This document shows, piece by piece, positions 1 to 8,628 of a stretch of 64,000 nucleotides of DNA. The notes beneath the pieces were generated by a model. The model worked only from the letters and a program-made list of their open reading frames with translations. It was not told where the DNA came from and did no database searches. Position 1 is the first letter of the stretch, and each line of letters opens with the position of its first letter. Source of the stretch: Tepidibacillus_B infernus (lineage in GTDB: Bacteria; Bacillota; Bacilli; Tepidibacillales; Tepidibacillaceae); the NCBI RefSeq assembly GCF_048898065.1, contig NZ_JBLWFI010000001.1, forward strand, positions 1,728,155 to 1,792,154, given 5' to 3'. The position numbers and the translations under genes were made by a program.

Positions 1-180
1 GCAGTCTTACCCCACGTTTTGCGCCTAATATTGTTCGTGTTCCTCGGGTCAGAACTTTGCCGCCGGCTTCCTTCAGATTCCACCTCGCGATGGACACCCT
101 TGCCTTAAGCTAATGGTTGGTCGCTACATACCCCCCATAGCGGACTTTCACCGCCTAGTTAATCGCCATGCGTGGCGCAC
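1..180 (-). mobile_element. Group II intron, 5' end fragment (second copy)
   Basis: This is the 5' end of a group II intron on the minus strand. It starts at 180 with GTGCGCC and runs off the window start. It matches 45498-45676, the 5' end of the intron copy described there, with one extra C in a C-run near 131-136. Position 1 coincides exactly with the first base after the N gap of the other copy, so the window start is probably a contig edge broken at this repeat. The 5' exon is the terminator of the gluconate operon. That placement is typical of group IIC introns. Confidence 0.85.
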
Positions 181-186
181 TAGAAA

Positions 187-208
187 AAGCCACCATTTTA
201 GGCGGCTT
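187..208 (-). terminator. Intrinsic terminator of the gluconate operon
   Basis: On the minus strand AAGCCGCC pairs with GGTGGCTT across a 6-nt loop and is followed by TTTTTCTA. The group II intron begins directly after this U-tract at 180. Confidence 0.85.
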
Positions 209-243
209 AATTTTTATTTTTAATCACTGATTGACCAATTCCT

Positions 244-1140
244 CTACTTTTTTTCAATTGTGTGTCCACCAAATCCATTTCTTAAGGCAGCAACTACTTT
301 TCCTGCAAATGTATCTTCCTCTAAGGATCGATATCGCATCATCAATGACAATGCAATGACTGGAGCTGCAGTTTGTAGGTCTAAAGCTGTTTCTACAGTC
401 CACTTTCCCTCTCCCGATGAATGCATAACCCCTTTAATACTTTCCAAACGAGATTCTTTTGTAAAGGCTTCTTCAAGTAATTCCATTAACCAGCTGCGAA
501 TCACAGAGCCATGATTCCATACTTTTGCAACCTCTTTGTAATCATAATCAAATTGACTTTTTTCTAATATTTCAAACCCTTCGGCAATGGCTTGCATCAT
601 TCCATACTCTATCCCATTATGAACCATTTTTAAAAAGTGGCCACTTCCACTTTTCCCTGTATATAAATATCCATCTTCAGTGGAAATATCCCTAAATAGA
701 GGTTCTAATATGGCGAAAATCTCTTTTTCACCACCAATCATCGTGCATGCTCCTTGTCTGGCACCCTCCATTCCCCCGCTGGTGCCAACGTCCAGATAAT
801 GGACACCTTTTTCCTTTAACTGCTCTGCTCTTCTAATCGTGTCCTTATAATTTGAATTGCCCCCATCAATGAGAATATCTTCTGGTTGAAGATAAGGAAT
901 TAACTGAGAAATAACATCATCAATTAATTTCCCAGCTGGAACCATCAACCAAATCGTACGAGGTACTTCTAATTTACTTACTAAGTCTTGATAGCTAGTT
1001 GCAGCAATAGCTCCTTCTTGTTGAATGTCGTTCACCTTTTCACGATCTATGTCATAGGAAACAACCTCATGATTGTGATCTAATAAATTCAATACGAGAT
1101 TATATCCCATTTTTCCTAAGCCAATCATTCCGAGTTTCAC
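244..1140 (-). CDS. 6-phosphogluconate dehydrogenase, decarboxylating (short YqeC/GntZ-like class)
   Basis: This enzyme oxidatively decarboxylates 6-phosphogluconate to ribulose 5-phosphate in the cytosol. It has an N-terminal Rossmann motif GLGKMG (about residues 7-12), the substrate motif SGGMEGAR and the catalytic-region KMVHNGIEY. At about 298 aa it fits the short bacterial class rather than the 470-aa class. I prefer the GTG start at 1140 because AAGGAG lies 8 nt upstream. An upstream in-frame GTG at 1149 overlaps that ribosome binding site. It is the last gene of the gluconate operon after gntK and the RpiR regulator, so it takes the product of gluconokinase. Cofactor preference (NAD or NADP) is not decided. 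Confidence 0.88.
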   Translation of the reverse strand: MKLGMIGLGKMGYNLVLNLLDHNHEVVSYDIDREKVNDIQQEGAIAATSYQDLVSKLEVPRTIWLMVPAGKLIDDVISQLIPYLQPEDILIDGGNSNYKDTIRRAEQLKEKGVHYLDVGTSGGMEGARQGACTMIGGEKEIFAILEPLFRDISTEDGYLYTGKSGSGHFLKMVHNGIEYGMMQAIAEGFEILEKSQFDYDYKEVAKVWNHGSVIRSWLMELLEEAFTKESRLESIKGVMHSSGEGKWTVETALDLQTAAPVIALSLMMRYRSLEEDTFAGKVVAALRNGFGGHTIEKK

Positions 1141-1252
1141 CAGTTCCACTCCTTGTTCGTAAATTTTTCAGCCCAATTTCAGGCCTCTCTCTTTGCTACC
1201 ATCATCGTATCAAATTTATTTTCATAAGTCTATATTAAATATGAAAATTTTT

Positions 1253-2113
1253 TTAATACCTTTTTAATGCAATCGCTTCTCTAATTTTTTGTAAATTCTC
1301 CAATGTTTCATTTTGGCGTCTTAAAGAAACAGCTACATATAATACATCGATAATAGCAAGTTGAACGATTCTTGAAGCCATCGCTTCTGAACGAAATAGA
1401 GTTTCTTGAGAGGTTGAATATAATACATAATCAACTTCTTTTGCTAAAGGGGATTTGTAATAATTCGTCAATCCGATGGTAAAAGCACCACTTTCTTTCG
1501 CAACCCGTATTGCTTCTACAACATCCTTATTACTACCACTATGTGAAATGGCAATCGCAACATCCCCTTTTTGCAGCATAGAAGCAGAGGTAATTTGCAA
1601 ATGAGCATCTGTATGCACACTACAAAAAATACCTGTTCGAATAAATTTGTGATAAGCATCATTGGCAATCACCGCCGAGCCACCCGAACCATAGAAATCA
1701 ATTCGTTTGGCATTGGCTAAAGCATCAATAATCGCAAGCATATCTTGTTCATTCAGTAGATTAAGTGTATCTTTCATTGCCTCAATATTGCTCATAAATA
1801 CTTTTCTGGCAATCGTTAAAATCTCATCATCAAAGGTAATCTCTTGATGAATGTTTTGAATCGGAGCCACCACTTCACTTGCTAAAGCAATTTTAAAAGC
1901 TTGATAGCCTCGATATCCTAATCGTTTGCAAAAACGAAAAATGGTTGCTTCTGCAACTTGGCTATTATCGGCAAATTCAGTAATAGAAAGATGAATGATT
2001 TCTTTTGGATTTTTTAAAATGTAATCTGCTATCGTTTTTTCCTTTGATGATAACGAAGAATAAATCCCCCTTATTTTCGATAAAACACTACTTGTCTTTA
2101 ATTCTTGTTCCAT
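1253..2113 (-). CDS. RpiR-family transcriptional regulator (HTH + SIS)
   Basis: This 286-aa regulator has an N-terminal RpiR-type helix-turn-helix (about 1-77; SITEFADNSQVAEATIFRFCKRLG) and a C-terminal SIS sugar-phosphate-binding domain (about 125-265; GSGGSAVIANDAYHKF, AISHSGSNKDVVEA). Such proteins sense phosphorylated sugars. It lies between gntK and the 6-phosphogluconate dehydrogenase on the same strand, so it probably controls this gluconate operon with 6-phosphogluconate as a plausible effector (inference). A GGGGGTGG ribosome binding site precedes the ATG. Confidence 0.88.
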   Translation of the reverse strand: MEQELKTSSVLSKIRGIYSSLSSKEKTIADYILKNPKEIIHLSITEFADNSQVAEATIFRFCKRLGYRGYQAFKIALASEVVAPIQNIHQEITFDDEILTIARKVFMSNIEAMKDTLNLLNEQDMLAIIDALANAKRIDFYGSGGSAVIANDAYHKFIRTGIFCSVHTDAHLQITSASMLQKGDVAIAISHSGSNKDVVEAIRVAKESGAFTIGLTNYYKSPLAKEVDYVLYSTSQETLFRSEAMASRIVQLAIIDVLYVAVSLRRQNETLENLQKIREAIALKRY

Positions 2114-2142
2114 TTAAACCACCCCCATTTACTTCCCTATTT

Positions 2143-3687
2143 TTATTTACAACTTTTCCTTTGAAATTCAGAAATTTGATCAAACTGTTCATTTAAATGA
2201 ATCGATAAGTGTGCAAACAAACGATATAAATCTTCATAAACTACTGCGTTATCCCTATTTGGAAGTTGTTCATCTAAAACATGAATCATATGCTTAGACT
2301 CCTCCAAAGATGTAAGTAAGCCAAGAGCATACATCGTAAGGATTGCAGCACCTAAACCAGAGCTTTCATGACTTTCTGGTACGATTACTTTTTGTTGAAA
2401 AATATCTGCTGTGATTTGCCTCCAAACTTCCGAACGGGCAAATCCACCAGAAACTCGGATTTCACTTGCAGGCCCTGCAAGCTCATTTAGTGCTTTGCCA
2501 ATACTATAAACGCCAAAAATGACTCCTTCTAATATCGCACGGATAAAATGTTGTCTTTGATGGGTAATGGACATACCAAAGAACACACCTCTAGCATTAG
2601 CATTCCAAGATGGTGCCCTTTCTCCAGATAAATAAGGCAAAAAGAGTAAACCATTAGAACCAGCTTGTACTTTTTCTGCTTGCTCGATCATAATGTCATA
2701 AACATCTTTGTTCCGGTCTTTAGCCATTTCAACTTCAGTCATAGAAAATTGATCCTTAAACCAACGTAATGCGATACCGCCATTATTCATTGGCCCTCCT
2801 ATAACCCAATGATTTTCAGTAAGTGCATAACAAAAAGTCCTTCCTGTAGGATCCGTAATCGGTTGATTGACGACTGCACGAATTGCACCACTGGTACCAA
2901 TGGTTAAAGCAACCTTTCCCGGTTCAATTGCTCCTACGCCAAGATTTGCGAGAACCCCATCACTTGCACCAATTACAATGGGGATGTCCACAGGTACGTT
3001 CATATATGTGGCTGCTTTTACATCCATCTCTTTTAAGATAGTGGTTGTTGGAACAGGTTTTGAAAGGCGTTCTTTGCTAATCCCTATCAAATCTAAAGCC
3101 TCTTGATCCCAATCTAAGGCTTTTAAATTAAAAAGCCCTGTAGCAGAAGCAATAGAATAATCAACAAGATATTGATTAAACCATTTCCATATTACAAATT
3201 CTTTGATCGAAATAAATTTACTCGCCTTTTGAAATATTTCCTGAGCTTCTTCCTTAAACCACATCAATTTACTTAACGGGGACATGGGATGAATCGGCGT
3301 CCCTGTCCTCAAATAAATGTCATGACCGTTCCATTCTTCTTTGATTCGTTTTGCATATTCATTACTGCGGTTATCTGCCCATGTGATGCTATTTGTTAGG
3401 CAATGACCATCAACATCTACTGCAATAACGCTATGCATTGCCGAACTAAACCCTATACCTAGAAGTTGGGATGAATGTAATTTTGCTCTTTGAATCACTA
3501 ACTTGATCGAATCTAATACAGCTTGATAGATCTGATTAGGATCCTGTTCAGCATAATCAGTCTTCGGATGGAAGAGAGGATATTCAATCGTATGGGAAGC
3601 TACAAAATGGCTTTCTGTGGTAAAAATTGTTGCCTTTGTACTTGTTGTTCCGATATCTACTCCCATTACAAATGATTTTTCTGGCAT
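2143..3687 (-). CDS. gntK: Gluconokinase (FGGY family)
   Basis: This 514-aa FGGY-family kinase phosphorylates gluconate to 6-phosphogluconate using ATP. The N-terminal nucleotide-binding loop VDIGTTSTKATIF and the C-terminal GGFARSEVWRQITADIF motif are clear, and its length is normal for the family. It starts the operon with a regulator and 6-phosphogluconate dehydrogenase downstream, which favours gluconate over xylulose or glycerol as substrate. A GGAGG ribosome binding site precedes the ATG. A cre-like site overlaps the promoter. No gluconate permease is seen here, so uptake must be encoded elsewhere, possibly left of the window. Confidence 0.85.
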   Translation of the reverse strand: MPEKSFVMGVDIGTTSTKATIFTTESHFVASHTIEYPLFHPKTDYAEQDPNQIYQAVLDSIKLVIQRAKLHSSQLLGIGFSSAMHSVIAVDVDGHCLTNSITWADNRSNEYAKRIKEEWNGHDIYLRTGTPIHPMSPLSKLMWFKEEAQEIFQKASKFISIKEFVIWKWFNQYLVDYSIASATGLFNLKALDWDQEALDLIGISKERLSKPVPTTTILKEMDVKAATYMNVPVDIPIVIGASDGVLANLGVGAIEPGKVALTIGTSGAIRAVVNQPITDPTGRTFCYALTENHWVIGGPMNNGGIALRWFKDQFSMTEVEMAKDRNKDVYDIMIEQAEKVQAGSNGLLFLPYLSGERAPSWNANARGVFFGMSITHQRQHFIRAILEGVIFGVYSIGKALNELAGPASEIRVSGGFARSEVWRQITADIFQQKVIVPESHESSGLGAAILTMYALGLLTSLEESKHMIHVLDEQLPNRDNAVVYEDLYRLFAHLSIHLNEQFDQISEFQRKSCK

Positions 3688-3716
3688 GTTCTAGTCCTCC
3701 ACTATTAAAAATCATG

Positions 3717-3744
3717 TTAAAACGTTTTCATTAACTCCATTATA
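3717..3744 (-). promoter_or_regulatory. gntK promoter -10 and cre-like CcpA site
   Basis: On the minus strand a TATAAT -10 (3739-3744) is followed near the expected start by TGAAAACGTTTTAA (3717-3730). That differs from the cre consensus TGWAANCGNTNNCW at one position. The location over the transcription start suggests catabolite repression of gluconate use. The -35 is weak. Confidence 0.6.
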
Positions 3745-3803
3745 ACATTTTTTTCACTATTATATAGTTATGGAGAAAATTTTTTTAATTTCTTTTTAAA
3801 AAA

Positions 3804-4000
3804 GGTTTGTATATTCCATTGCGCTCCGTCATCCGTGCCCTTCTATGAATAAAGATTACAGAGAGAAGGGCACTTCTGAAGGCACACAAAGTGTACAAGT
3901 CGTGCTACACAGCTAAAGCTGCTAGTCACGCTATGTCGCAGCTTATGAAATATACAAACCCTTAAATGACAAATGGAAGAAAGTTATACTTTCTTAATCT
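3804..4000. repeat. Dispersed structured repeat, copy 1 (with 40-bp tail)
   Basis: The core is 3804-3960. It is bounded by terminal inverted repeats GGTTTGTATATTCCAT and ATGAAATATACAAACC. Inside it GTGCCCTTCT pairs with AGAAGGGCAC, and CAGC-TAAA-GCTG forms a small hairpin. A 40-bp tail (3961-4000) with an AAGAAAG/CTTTCTT hairpin follows and is shared with the copy at 54104. Copies at 42204 and 48748 are related but diverged. It abuts the terminator of the sigI-rsgI operon. No protein is encoded. Confidence 0.88.
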
Positions 4001-4008
4001 TTAAAAAA

Positions 4009-4034
4009 AGATCGTATCAATAATGATACGATCT
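4009..4034 (-). terminator. Terminator of the sigI-rsgI operon
   Basis: A perfect 11-bp stem AGATCGTATCA / TGATACGATCT with loop ATAA is followed on the minus strand by seven T residues. Confidence 0.9.
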
Positions 4035-4055
4035 CTAATCTTCTTCTTTTCCATT

Positions 4056-5162
4056 TTATTGGTTCTTATGTTTTGTTTCTCCATCGTTTTTTTCATTATC
4101 TTTTTTATCTTTTTCATCTTTTTTATTTCTATCATCTTTCTGTTCTTTTCTATCATTCTTTATTTCATCATCTTGCTTATTTCCACTTGTTCTTTTCTGG
4201 TTTAATTCAATCTTGACCTCTTGTTTTTCTTCATTTTTGCCATTATCTTTTTTATGATCAACTTTTTGATCATCATTCTTATTCTGTTTACCTCCTTGAT
4301 CTTTTAACTCTTTCTTTTCTTCCTTCTCATCGTTCTTCGACTCTTGTTTGTCATGCCACTGCTCTACAATTTCAGCTGTAATATTTTTTCCAAGAATCTG
4401 CTTTAGATCATCACGATCTTTGGCAATTTCAGAAATAGATTGATTTTTAAATCGATCGATAGAAATTTCTTGATTCTTATTTTTAGTCATCAGATAAATC
4501 GCGTATTTCCCTGTTGACAAACCGCTTTTTTGTGCATCTTCTCTTACTTGAGCAGTTGTCTCAACAGTAGTAATCGATACATTGGTAACTTTTTTCAATT
4601 GATCAGCTACAGCCCGTTTTACTTGATCTTCTATGTTTTTTTCGAATGTTTGATCTTCAATTAACCTAGTTGTAGAGATTACAACCTCGGCATTTGCTTT
4701 TATATATCCAAGTTTTTCTGATTCTTGCAGTAAGATTGATGTAGCCTGAGCTACAGGAATGCCAATGATCGAATCACGGATGGTTTGTACTAGTTTTTTC
4801 CCATCCTCATTGATCCCTTCTATCTGAAGAACGGTCTCTTTTGAACTAATAGCAATTTCAACGCTTGGATTGATATCAACGGTAACATAAGCTGCAACCT
4901 TATCTACATTAGAATCTAAACCAAACCAACCGGGGATTCCAACCAATAATAGAAGGAAAATCGCTGCAACTGAAGCAATCCATCTTATTTTATGGTTTGC
5001 GAATATTGCTTGATACTGCCGATCTTTTTCAAGCAATTTAAAAGAGGCCTCTTCCCCAATCTCAACTTTGGAATGAGGTTTAACAGAGAGAAATTGTCCA
5101 TCTTTTGTGAGTACAATTACATTTCCACTTGAAAGAACTTCCATTACGATTCCTTTGTCCAT
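4056..5162 (-). CDS. rsgI: Anti-sigma-I factor RsgI-like membrane protein
   Basis: This 368-aa protein has an N-terminal cytoplasmic RsgI domain (about 1-50, KGIVMEVLSSGNVIVLTKDGQF), one transmembrane helix (about 58-82) and an extracellular part that ends in a long Lys/Asp/Glu-rich tail (about 270-368). The N-terminal domain of the family binds and restrains SigI, and the outer domain senses envelope or heat-related stress. It lies 14 bp downstream of sigI, the conserved arrangement. The outer part resembles the Bacillus type and carries no recognisable carbohydrate-binding module. The highly charged tail is low complexity. Confidence 0.9.
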   Translation of the reverse strand: MDKGIVMEVLSSGNVIVLTKDGQFLSVKPHSKVEIGEEASFKLLEKDRQYQAIFANHKIRWIASVAAIFLLLLVGIPGWFGLDSNVDKVAAYVTVDINPSVEIAISSKETVLQIEGINEDGKKLVQTIRDSIIGIPVAQATSILLQESEKLGYIKANAEVVISTTRLIEDQTFEKNIEDQVKRAVADQLKKVTNVSITTVETTAQVREDAQKSGLSTGKYAIYLMTKNKNQEISIDRFKNQSISEIAKDRDDLKQILGKNITAEIVEQWHDKQESKNDEKEEKKELKDQGGKQNKNDDQKVDHKKDNGKNEEKQEVKIELNQKRTSGNKQDDEIKNDRKEQKDDRNKKDEKDKKDNEKNDGETKHKNQ

Positions 5163-5176
5163 TTTTTATCCCTCCT

Positions 5177-5947
5177 TTACTTCGCAGTTTGTAAATATTC
5201 CTTTAAATAATGAAAATCATGAATTTTAATCAGTGCTAAAGCAATAATATATTTACGATTCCGTTCTATGGTTTTTCGGCTTACTTCAACTTTTAAAAGT
5301 AAATCTTTAATCGGCAAGGATTTTTTTTCAAGCAAATATTGAACCATATTTTGATCTTCTATTAAGATGTCAGCAATCTTAAATAATTGCATCCTGCTAT
5401 CAGCATGTTTTGGTGAAACTTCAACTAGATCATGCAAAGTAATCCCGTACTTTTCTATTTCCTGAATATACCTCAACATTTCATCCTTTCTTTGCTCTTT
5501 TATCTCTTTTTCTTGGTAATTATCTATCGCTTGTCTCATTTCAATCGGATTGATGATTTGATTCTCCTCATCTTCCACTTCAAAAGTAGTGATCGGGATC
5601 TGCTTTTGGAACCTACTTTCTTTGCGTATATAATCAACAAGTCTTCTTTTGATAACCATCTTTGCAAAAGACAAGAACGATGTATTTTGTTTATGGTTAA
5701 ACGAGTCCATCGCTTCATTAAAAGCAGATAAGGCAATACTAAATTCATCCATTTCTTGATGGATATATCTTTTGCAAACAGCAGAACTTTCACTTAGAAT
5801 AAACGGTTGGTATTCCTTTAATAGGCGATTTCTCAATTCTAAATCCCCTGCTTGAACCATTTGAACCTGTTCATCCAAATTAATTTTTCTTCTGTTTTTT
5901 TTCGATTGTGCTTGGTTTCTAATTCCTAGGAAAATGTTAAAAATCAC
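5177..5947 (-). CDS. sigI: RNA polymerase sigma factor SigI
   Basis: This sigma-70-related factor of about 256 aa belongs to the SigI family, which directs heat and envelope stress genes. It has a sigma region 2-like segment (about 25-130; RLLKEYQPFIL, RRLVDYIRKESRF) and a C-terminal SigI-type helix-turn-helix (about 215-245; IKDLLLKVEVSRKTIERNRKY). I prefer the GTG at 5947, six bases after GAGGTG. The GTG at 5956 lies inside that ribosome binding site. It is co-transcribed with rsgI. Confidence 0.9.
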   Translation of the reverse strand: MIFNIFLGIRNQAQSKKNRRKINLDEQVQMVQAGDLELRNRLLKEYQPFILSESSAVCKRYIHQEMDEFSIALSAFNEAMDSFNHKQNTSFLSFAKMVIKRRLVDYIRKESRFQKQIPITTFEVEDEENQIINPIEMRQAIDNYQEKEIKEQRKDEMLRYIQEIEKYGITLHDLVEVSPKHADSRMQLFKIADILIEDQNMVQYLLEKKSLPIKDLLLKVEVSRKTIERNRKYIIALALIKIHDFHYLKEYLQTAK

Positions 5948-5956
5948 ATGATACAC

Positions 5957-6300
5957 CTCGCACTATATTTTTCGTAAATCTAATCCGCTTTTAAGGGGGT
6001 AATTTGATCAAATCTTTTTTCTTTCAGATGACGAAACATAAAATAGAAGTATAATGACCCTACAATATACAAAATCCCATCCGACAATAGCGATCAAGTA
6101 AATTCAAGTATATCCTGTGATCAACAAAAAGGGAATAGATAAAAATAGGGAATCACCAAACATTTGCTACCATACATAAAAAAGTCGAATCGATAAAAAT
6201 ATTGACTTAATCGTCATACTTTATTGACCAAAAATTAGCAAAAATCATATATAATCGAATCAAATCAACAATAAAATGATAGAGGTGAATAGAAAGAGAA
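5957..6300. promoter_or_regulatory. Divergent intergenic region between sigI and psiE-like gene
   Basis: About 350 AT-rich bases contain no gene that I can support. On the plus strand TTGACC (6224-6229) followed after 18 bases by TATATA/TATAAT (6248-6255) is a plausible promoter for the PsiE-like gene. The sigI promoter should lie at 5960-6060, but I could not define it. Confidence 0.5.
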
Positions 6301-6313
6301 GAGGGGGAGTTTG

Positions 6314-6718
6314 ATGAAGTTTTTTCCGCTCATTGATGAAAAAATTGAAGGAATTATTAAATGGATTGAGATCGTCTTAGCAATTATATTAGTCTTAACG
6401 GTTATTGCTGAAGGTGGGTATATTGTCAATGATTTATTACATCTGGTAAGAAGTCATAATATCATTGATCAATCGAAGACGGTATTGGGTGATTTTCTTG
6501 TTTTGGTTGTGAGTTTAGAGTTTGCCATTATGTTGATTCGTAAAAATCCATTTGCCATTATCGATATTGTGATGATAGCGCTAGCGAGAAAAATCGTCCT
6601 AGAATATAAAAGTGCAACCGAATATTTTATTGCTACTTTAACCTTGGTATTATTGTTTATAGTACGTAAGGCTGTCCGAACGCAAGAAGAGAGAATCTTA
6701 GAGAAAAAACATAGCTAA
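6314..6718 (+). CDS. PsiE-family membrane protein
   Basis: This 134-aa protein has four hydrophobic segments (about 17-37, 55-72, 77-95, 105-122) and matches the phosphate-starvation-inducible PsiE family in length and in motifs such as LEFAIMLIRKNP and LARKIVLEYKSA. The biochemical role of the family is unknown. The ATG at 6314 follows GGGGGAG. A TTG three bases earlier is less likely. It is monocistronic and followed by transporter remnants. Confidence 0.7.
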   Translation: MKFFPLIDEKIEGIIKWIEIVLAIILVLTVIAEGGYIVNDLLHLVRSHNIIDQSKTVLGDFLVLVVSLEFAIMLIRKNPFAIIDIVMIALARKIVLEYKSATEYFIATLTLVLLFIVRKAVRTQEERILEKKHS

Positions 6719-6739
6719 TAAAGAATGAACACCTTATTT

Positions 6740-7246
6740 TAGTTTTTGATGAGACTATTGCAGAGGATGGAATCCTAATCAGAGAATCGATTGATTGCGA
6801 CATTAAGGAAGTAGTTTTAACCCGATCCTTAAAGGCATCTCTGCAAAAGTGATGGAAGGGGAACTCATTACGATTATTGGTCCTTCTGGAATAGTGCGTA
6901 GACAATACAAAGAAGGCGGTCAATCATCTCTTCATTTCAATGAAGAGATGATTGACCGCTTTATCCTAAAATTGGCCGCCGAATTGCTATTGCAATTACT
7001 TCAACAGAAATTTTAACGATGGGTCTATTAGTCGGTCTGAAAATTATTGGTTCAACACCCCAACATATTATTCCGATCAGTGGAATGATCATTGGTAATG
7101 GTATGGTGGTTTCAGGATTATTTCTTAATCGATTACATTCGGAATTGGAAACGAGAAGAGAAGAAATCAAGGTGTATTTGGCACTAGGAGCGACATCAAA
7201 ACAGGCAATTTCCCATGTGATGCAGAAACTCAACTTTCGCAACTGA
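6740..7246 (+). pseudogene. fetA-fetB (iron-efflux ABC transporter) remnant
   Basis: The segment near 6815-6895 reads ILKGISAKVMEGELITIIGPSG in one frame, the start of an ABC ATPase with its Walker A. The reading frame is then lost. From 6966 another frame gives KIGRRIAIAITSTEILTMG and continues as a FetB/UPF0014 permease C-terminal part to a stop at 7246. Most of FetA after Walker A and the N-terminal half of FetB are missing, so a large internal deletion fused the two genes. I infer loss of a FetAB-type exporter. Confidence 0.75.
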
Positions 7247-7256
7247 ACCAAATTGC

Positions 7257-7760
7257 CTAGTTTATATTGAATAATTTTTTCAACTTTTCTTTCCCAGCTT
7301 GCGTTGAAAAGATGCGATCCATATCAGGATAATGTTGAGGGTCATGGTAAAGATTCTTCTCTTCCAAATTTACAAGAAGCTTCGCTTCCCAAATGATTTG
7401 AAAATCGATACAATCAATTTTATTAAATGTATATTGATGACCGATGATGTAAAGGGTACGATCAATAACATCCTGTTCCACACCTGATCTCTCTAGAATT
7501 TCCTTGGCAATAGGAGGCCCTTCTAACTCTTGGTATTTTCCTCCAGTGGAACGATATTTCTTCTCTGCTTCTTGAATCCCGATATGGCTAAAAAGAGACG
7601 TTAAAGCAATCACTTGTTTCATTTTTTCATCCTGAATCTGTTCTTGTTCAGCAATTTCTTCAGCGTGCTGTAATACCTTTAGCCCATAAGCAACTCTTTT
7701 TTCATCTAAGATAAAGTATTGTTTTAGTTCTGCTACCGCTTTTTCGATCATTTCCTGCAA
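7257..7760 (-). CDS. HD-domain-like protein with altered HD signature
   Basis: This 167-aa helical protein resembles small HD-superfamily phosphohydrolases (LTSLFSHIGIQEAEKK ... IIGHQYTF). The usual His-Asp pair appears as His-Ile in LFSHIGI, so catalysis in the classical sense is doubtful. The TTG start at 7760 has GGATGGAG 5 nt upstream, and the later ATG at 7751 lacks a well-spaced site. It sits next to a canonical HD hydrolase on the same strand, 69 bp away. Its substrate is unknown. Confidence 0.6.
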   Translation of the reverse strand: MQEMIEKAVAELKQYFILDEKRVAYGLKVLQHAEEIAEQEQIQDEKMKQVIALTSLFSHIGIQEAEKKYRSTGGKYQELEGPPIAKEILERSGVEQDVIDRTLYIIGHQYTFNKIDCIDFQIIWEAKLLVNLEEKNLYHDPQHYPDMDRIFSTQAGKEKLKKLFNIN

Positions 7761-7829
7761 CTTTACTCCATCCTTTCTACTGAATCTACTTTCTTTGTTT
7801 ACATCTTATTTTCAGTGATTTCATTTTTT

Positions 7830-8489
7830 CTACCTTTTCCCATTCCATTCAGCAAAGAACTGTTCAAGGAAACGTTCCATAAATTGATGGCGTTTTACTG
7901 CAATTTCTTTACCTGCTTGCGTATTCATTTTATCTTTTAAAAGCAAAAGCTTCTCATAAAAGTGATTGATACTATTCCCTTTATTTTGTATGTACTCTTC
8001 TTTTGACATGTTTAATTTTGGCGGCTCATCTGGATTCCAAATCTCTCTGTTTTTGGCTCCACCATAGGCAAAAGCACGTGCTATCCCAATTGCGCCAATC
8101 GCATCCAACCGATCTGCATCTTGAACAATTTGGGACTCAATCGAGCTTAACTGTTCTGTTTGCTGGTGGAAACTAATCTCCCCAATAATTTGTACGACTT
8201 GATCAATAAGACGTTGATCAACCGCAAATTGTTTCAAAATTTGCTTTGGCACTTCTGTTTGGGTTTGATGAGAACCAGTGATTTTGTAATCGCCAATATC
8301 ATGTAAAAGAGCGGCTAATTGTACAACCCATGGGTTAACTTCCTTATCTTTTTCTTCCTCCTCTAACAATAGCAAAGCATTATGATAAACCCTCATCACA
8401 TGCCAATAATCATGTCCTGTAGCTTCACATAACATTTGTTCCTTTACTATTCCTTTAACTTTTTCAACAATCAATTCCATTGACTCCAT
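7830..8489 (-). CDS. HD-domain phosphohydrolase, YpgQ/YedJ-like
   Basis: This 219-aa protein carries the family hallmarks GHDYWHVMRVYHNA, LLHDIGDYK (metal-binding His-Asp) and QDADRLDAIGAIGIARAF. Members of this family are metal-dependent phosphohydrolases, and the Bacillus YpgQ protein hydrolyses nucleoside triphosphates to monophosphates and pyrophosphate. The length is normal. The ATG at 8489 follows GGAAG. It lies in the same direction as the degenerate HD protein. Confidence 0.8.
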   Translation of the reverse strand: MESMELIVEKVKGIVKEQMLCEATGHDYWHVMRVYHNALLLLEEEEKDKEVNPWVVQLAALLHDIGDYKITGSHQTQTEVPKQILKQFAVDQRLIDQVVQIIGEISFHQQTEQLSSIESQIVQDADRLDAIGAIGIARAFAYGGAKNREIWNPDEPPKLNMSKEEYIQNKGNSINHFYEKLLLLKDKMNTQAGKEIAVKRHQFMERFLEQFFAEWNGKR

Positions 8490-8588
8490 CCGTATTCTTC
8501 CTTTTTTAATCTTAATCAGATCATTTTAATTGTTTCGTATGACTTAACTTTTAGTATAACAAAACTTTTCAACTTTGTAGCAAAAGAA

Positions 8589-8614
8589 AACCCCCTCGTA
8601 TGTGCAAAGGGGTT
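8589..8614 (-). terminator. Terminator of the M42 peptidase gene
   Basis: The minus strand shows AACCCCT ... AGGGGGTT followed by a T-rich TTCTTTT. Confidence 0.8.
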
Positions 8615-8628
8615 CTTCACTATTTTTC

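Noticed and set aside
4023..4205. Phe/Ile-rich open frame on the plus strand
   Set aside because: It is the antisense of the Lys/Asp/Glu-rich tail of RsgI; the composition follows from the opposite strand and no ribosome binding site is seen.
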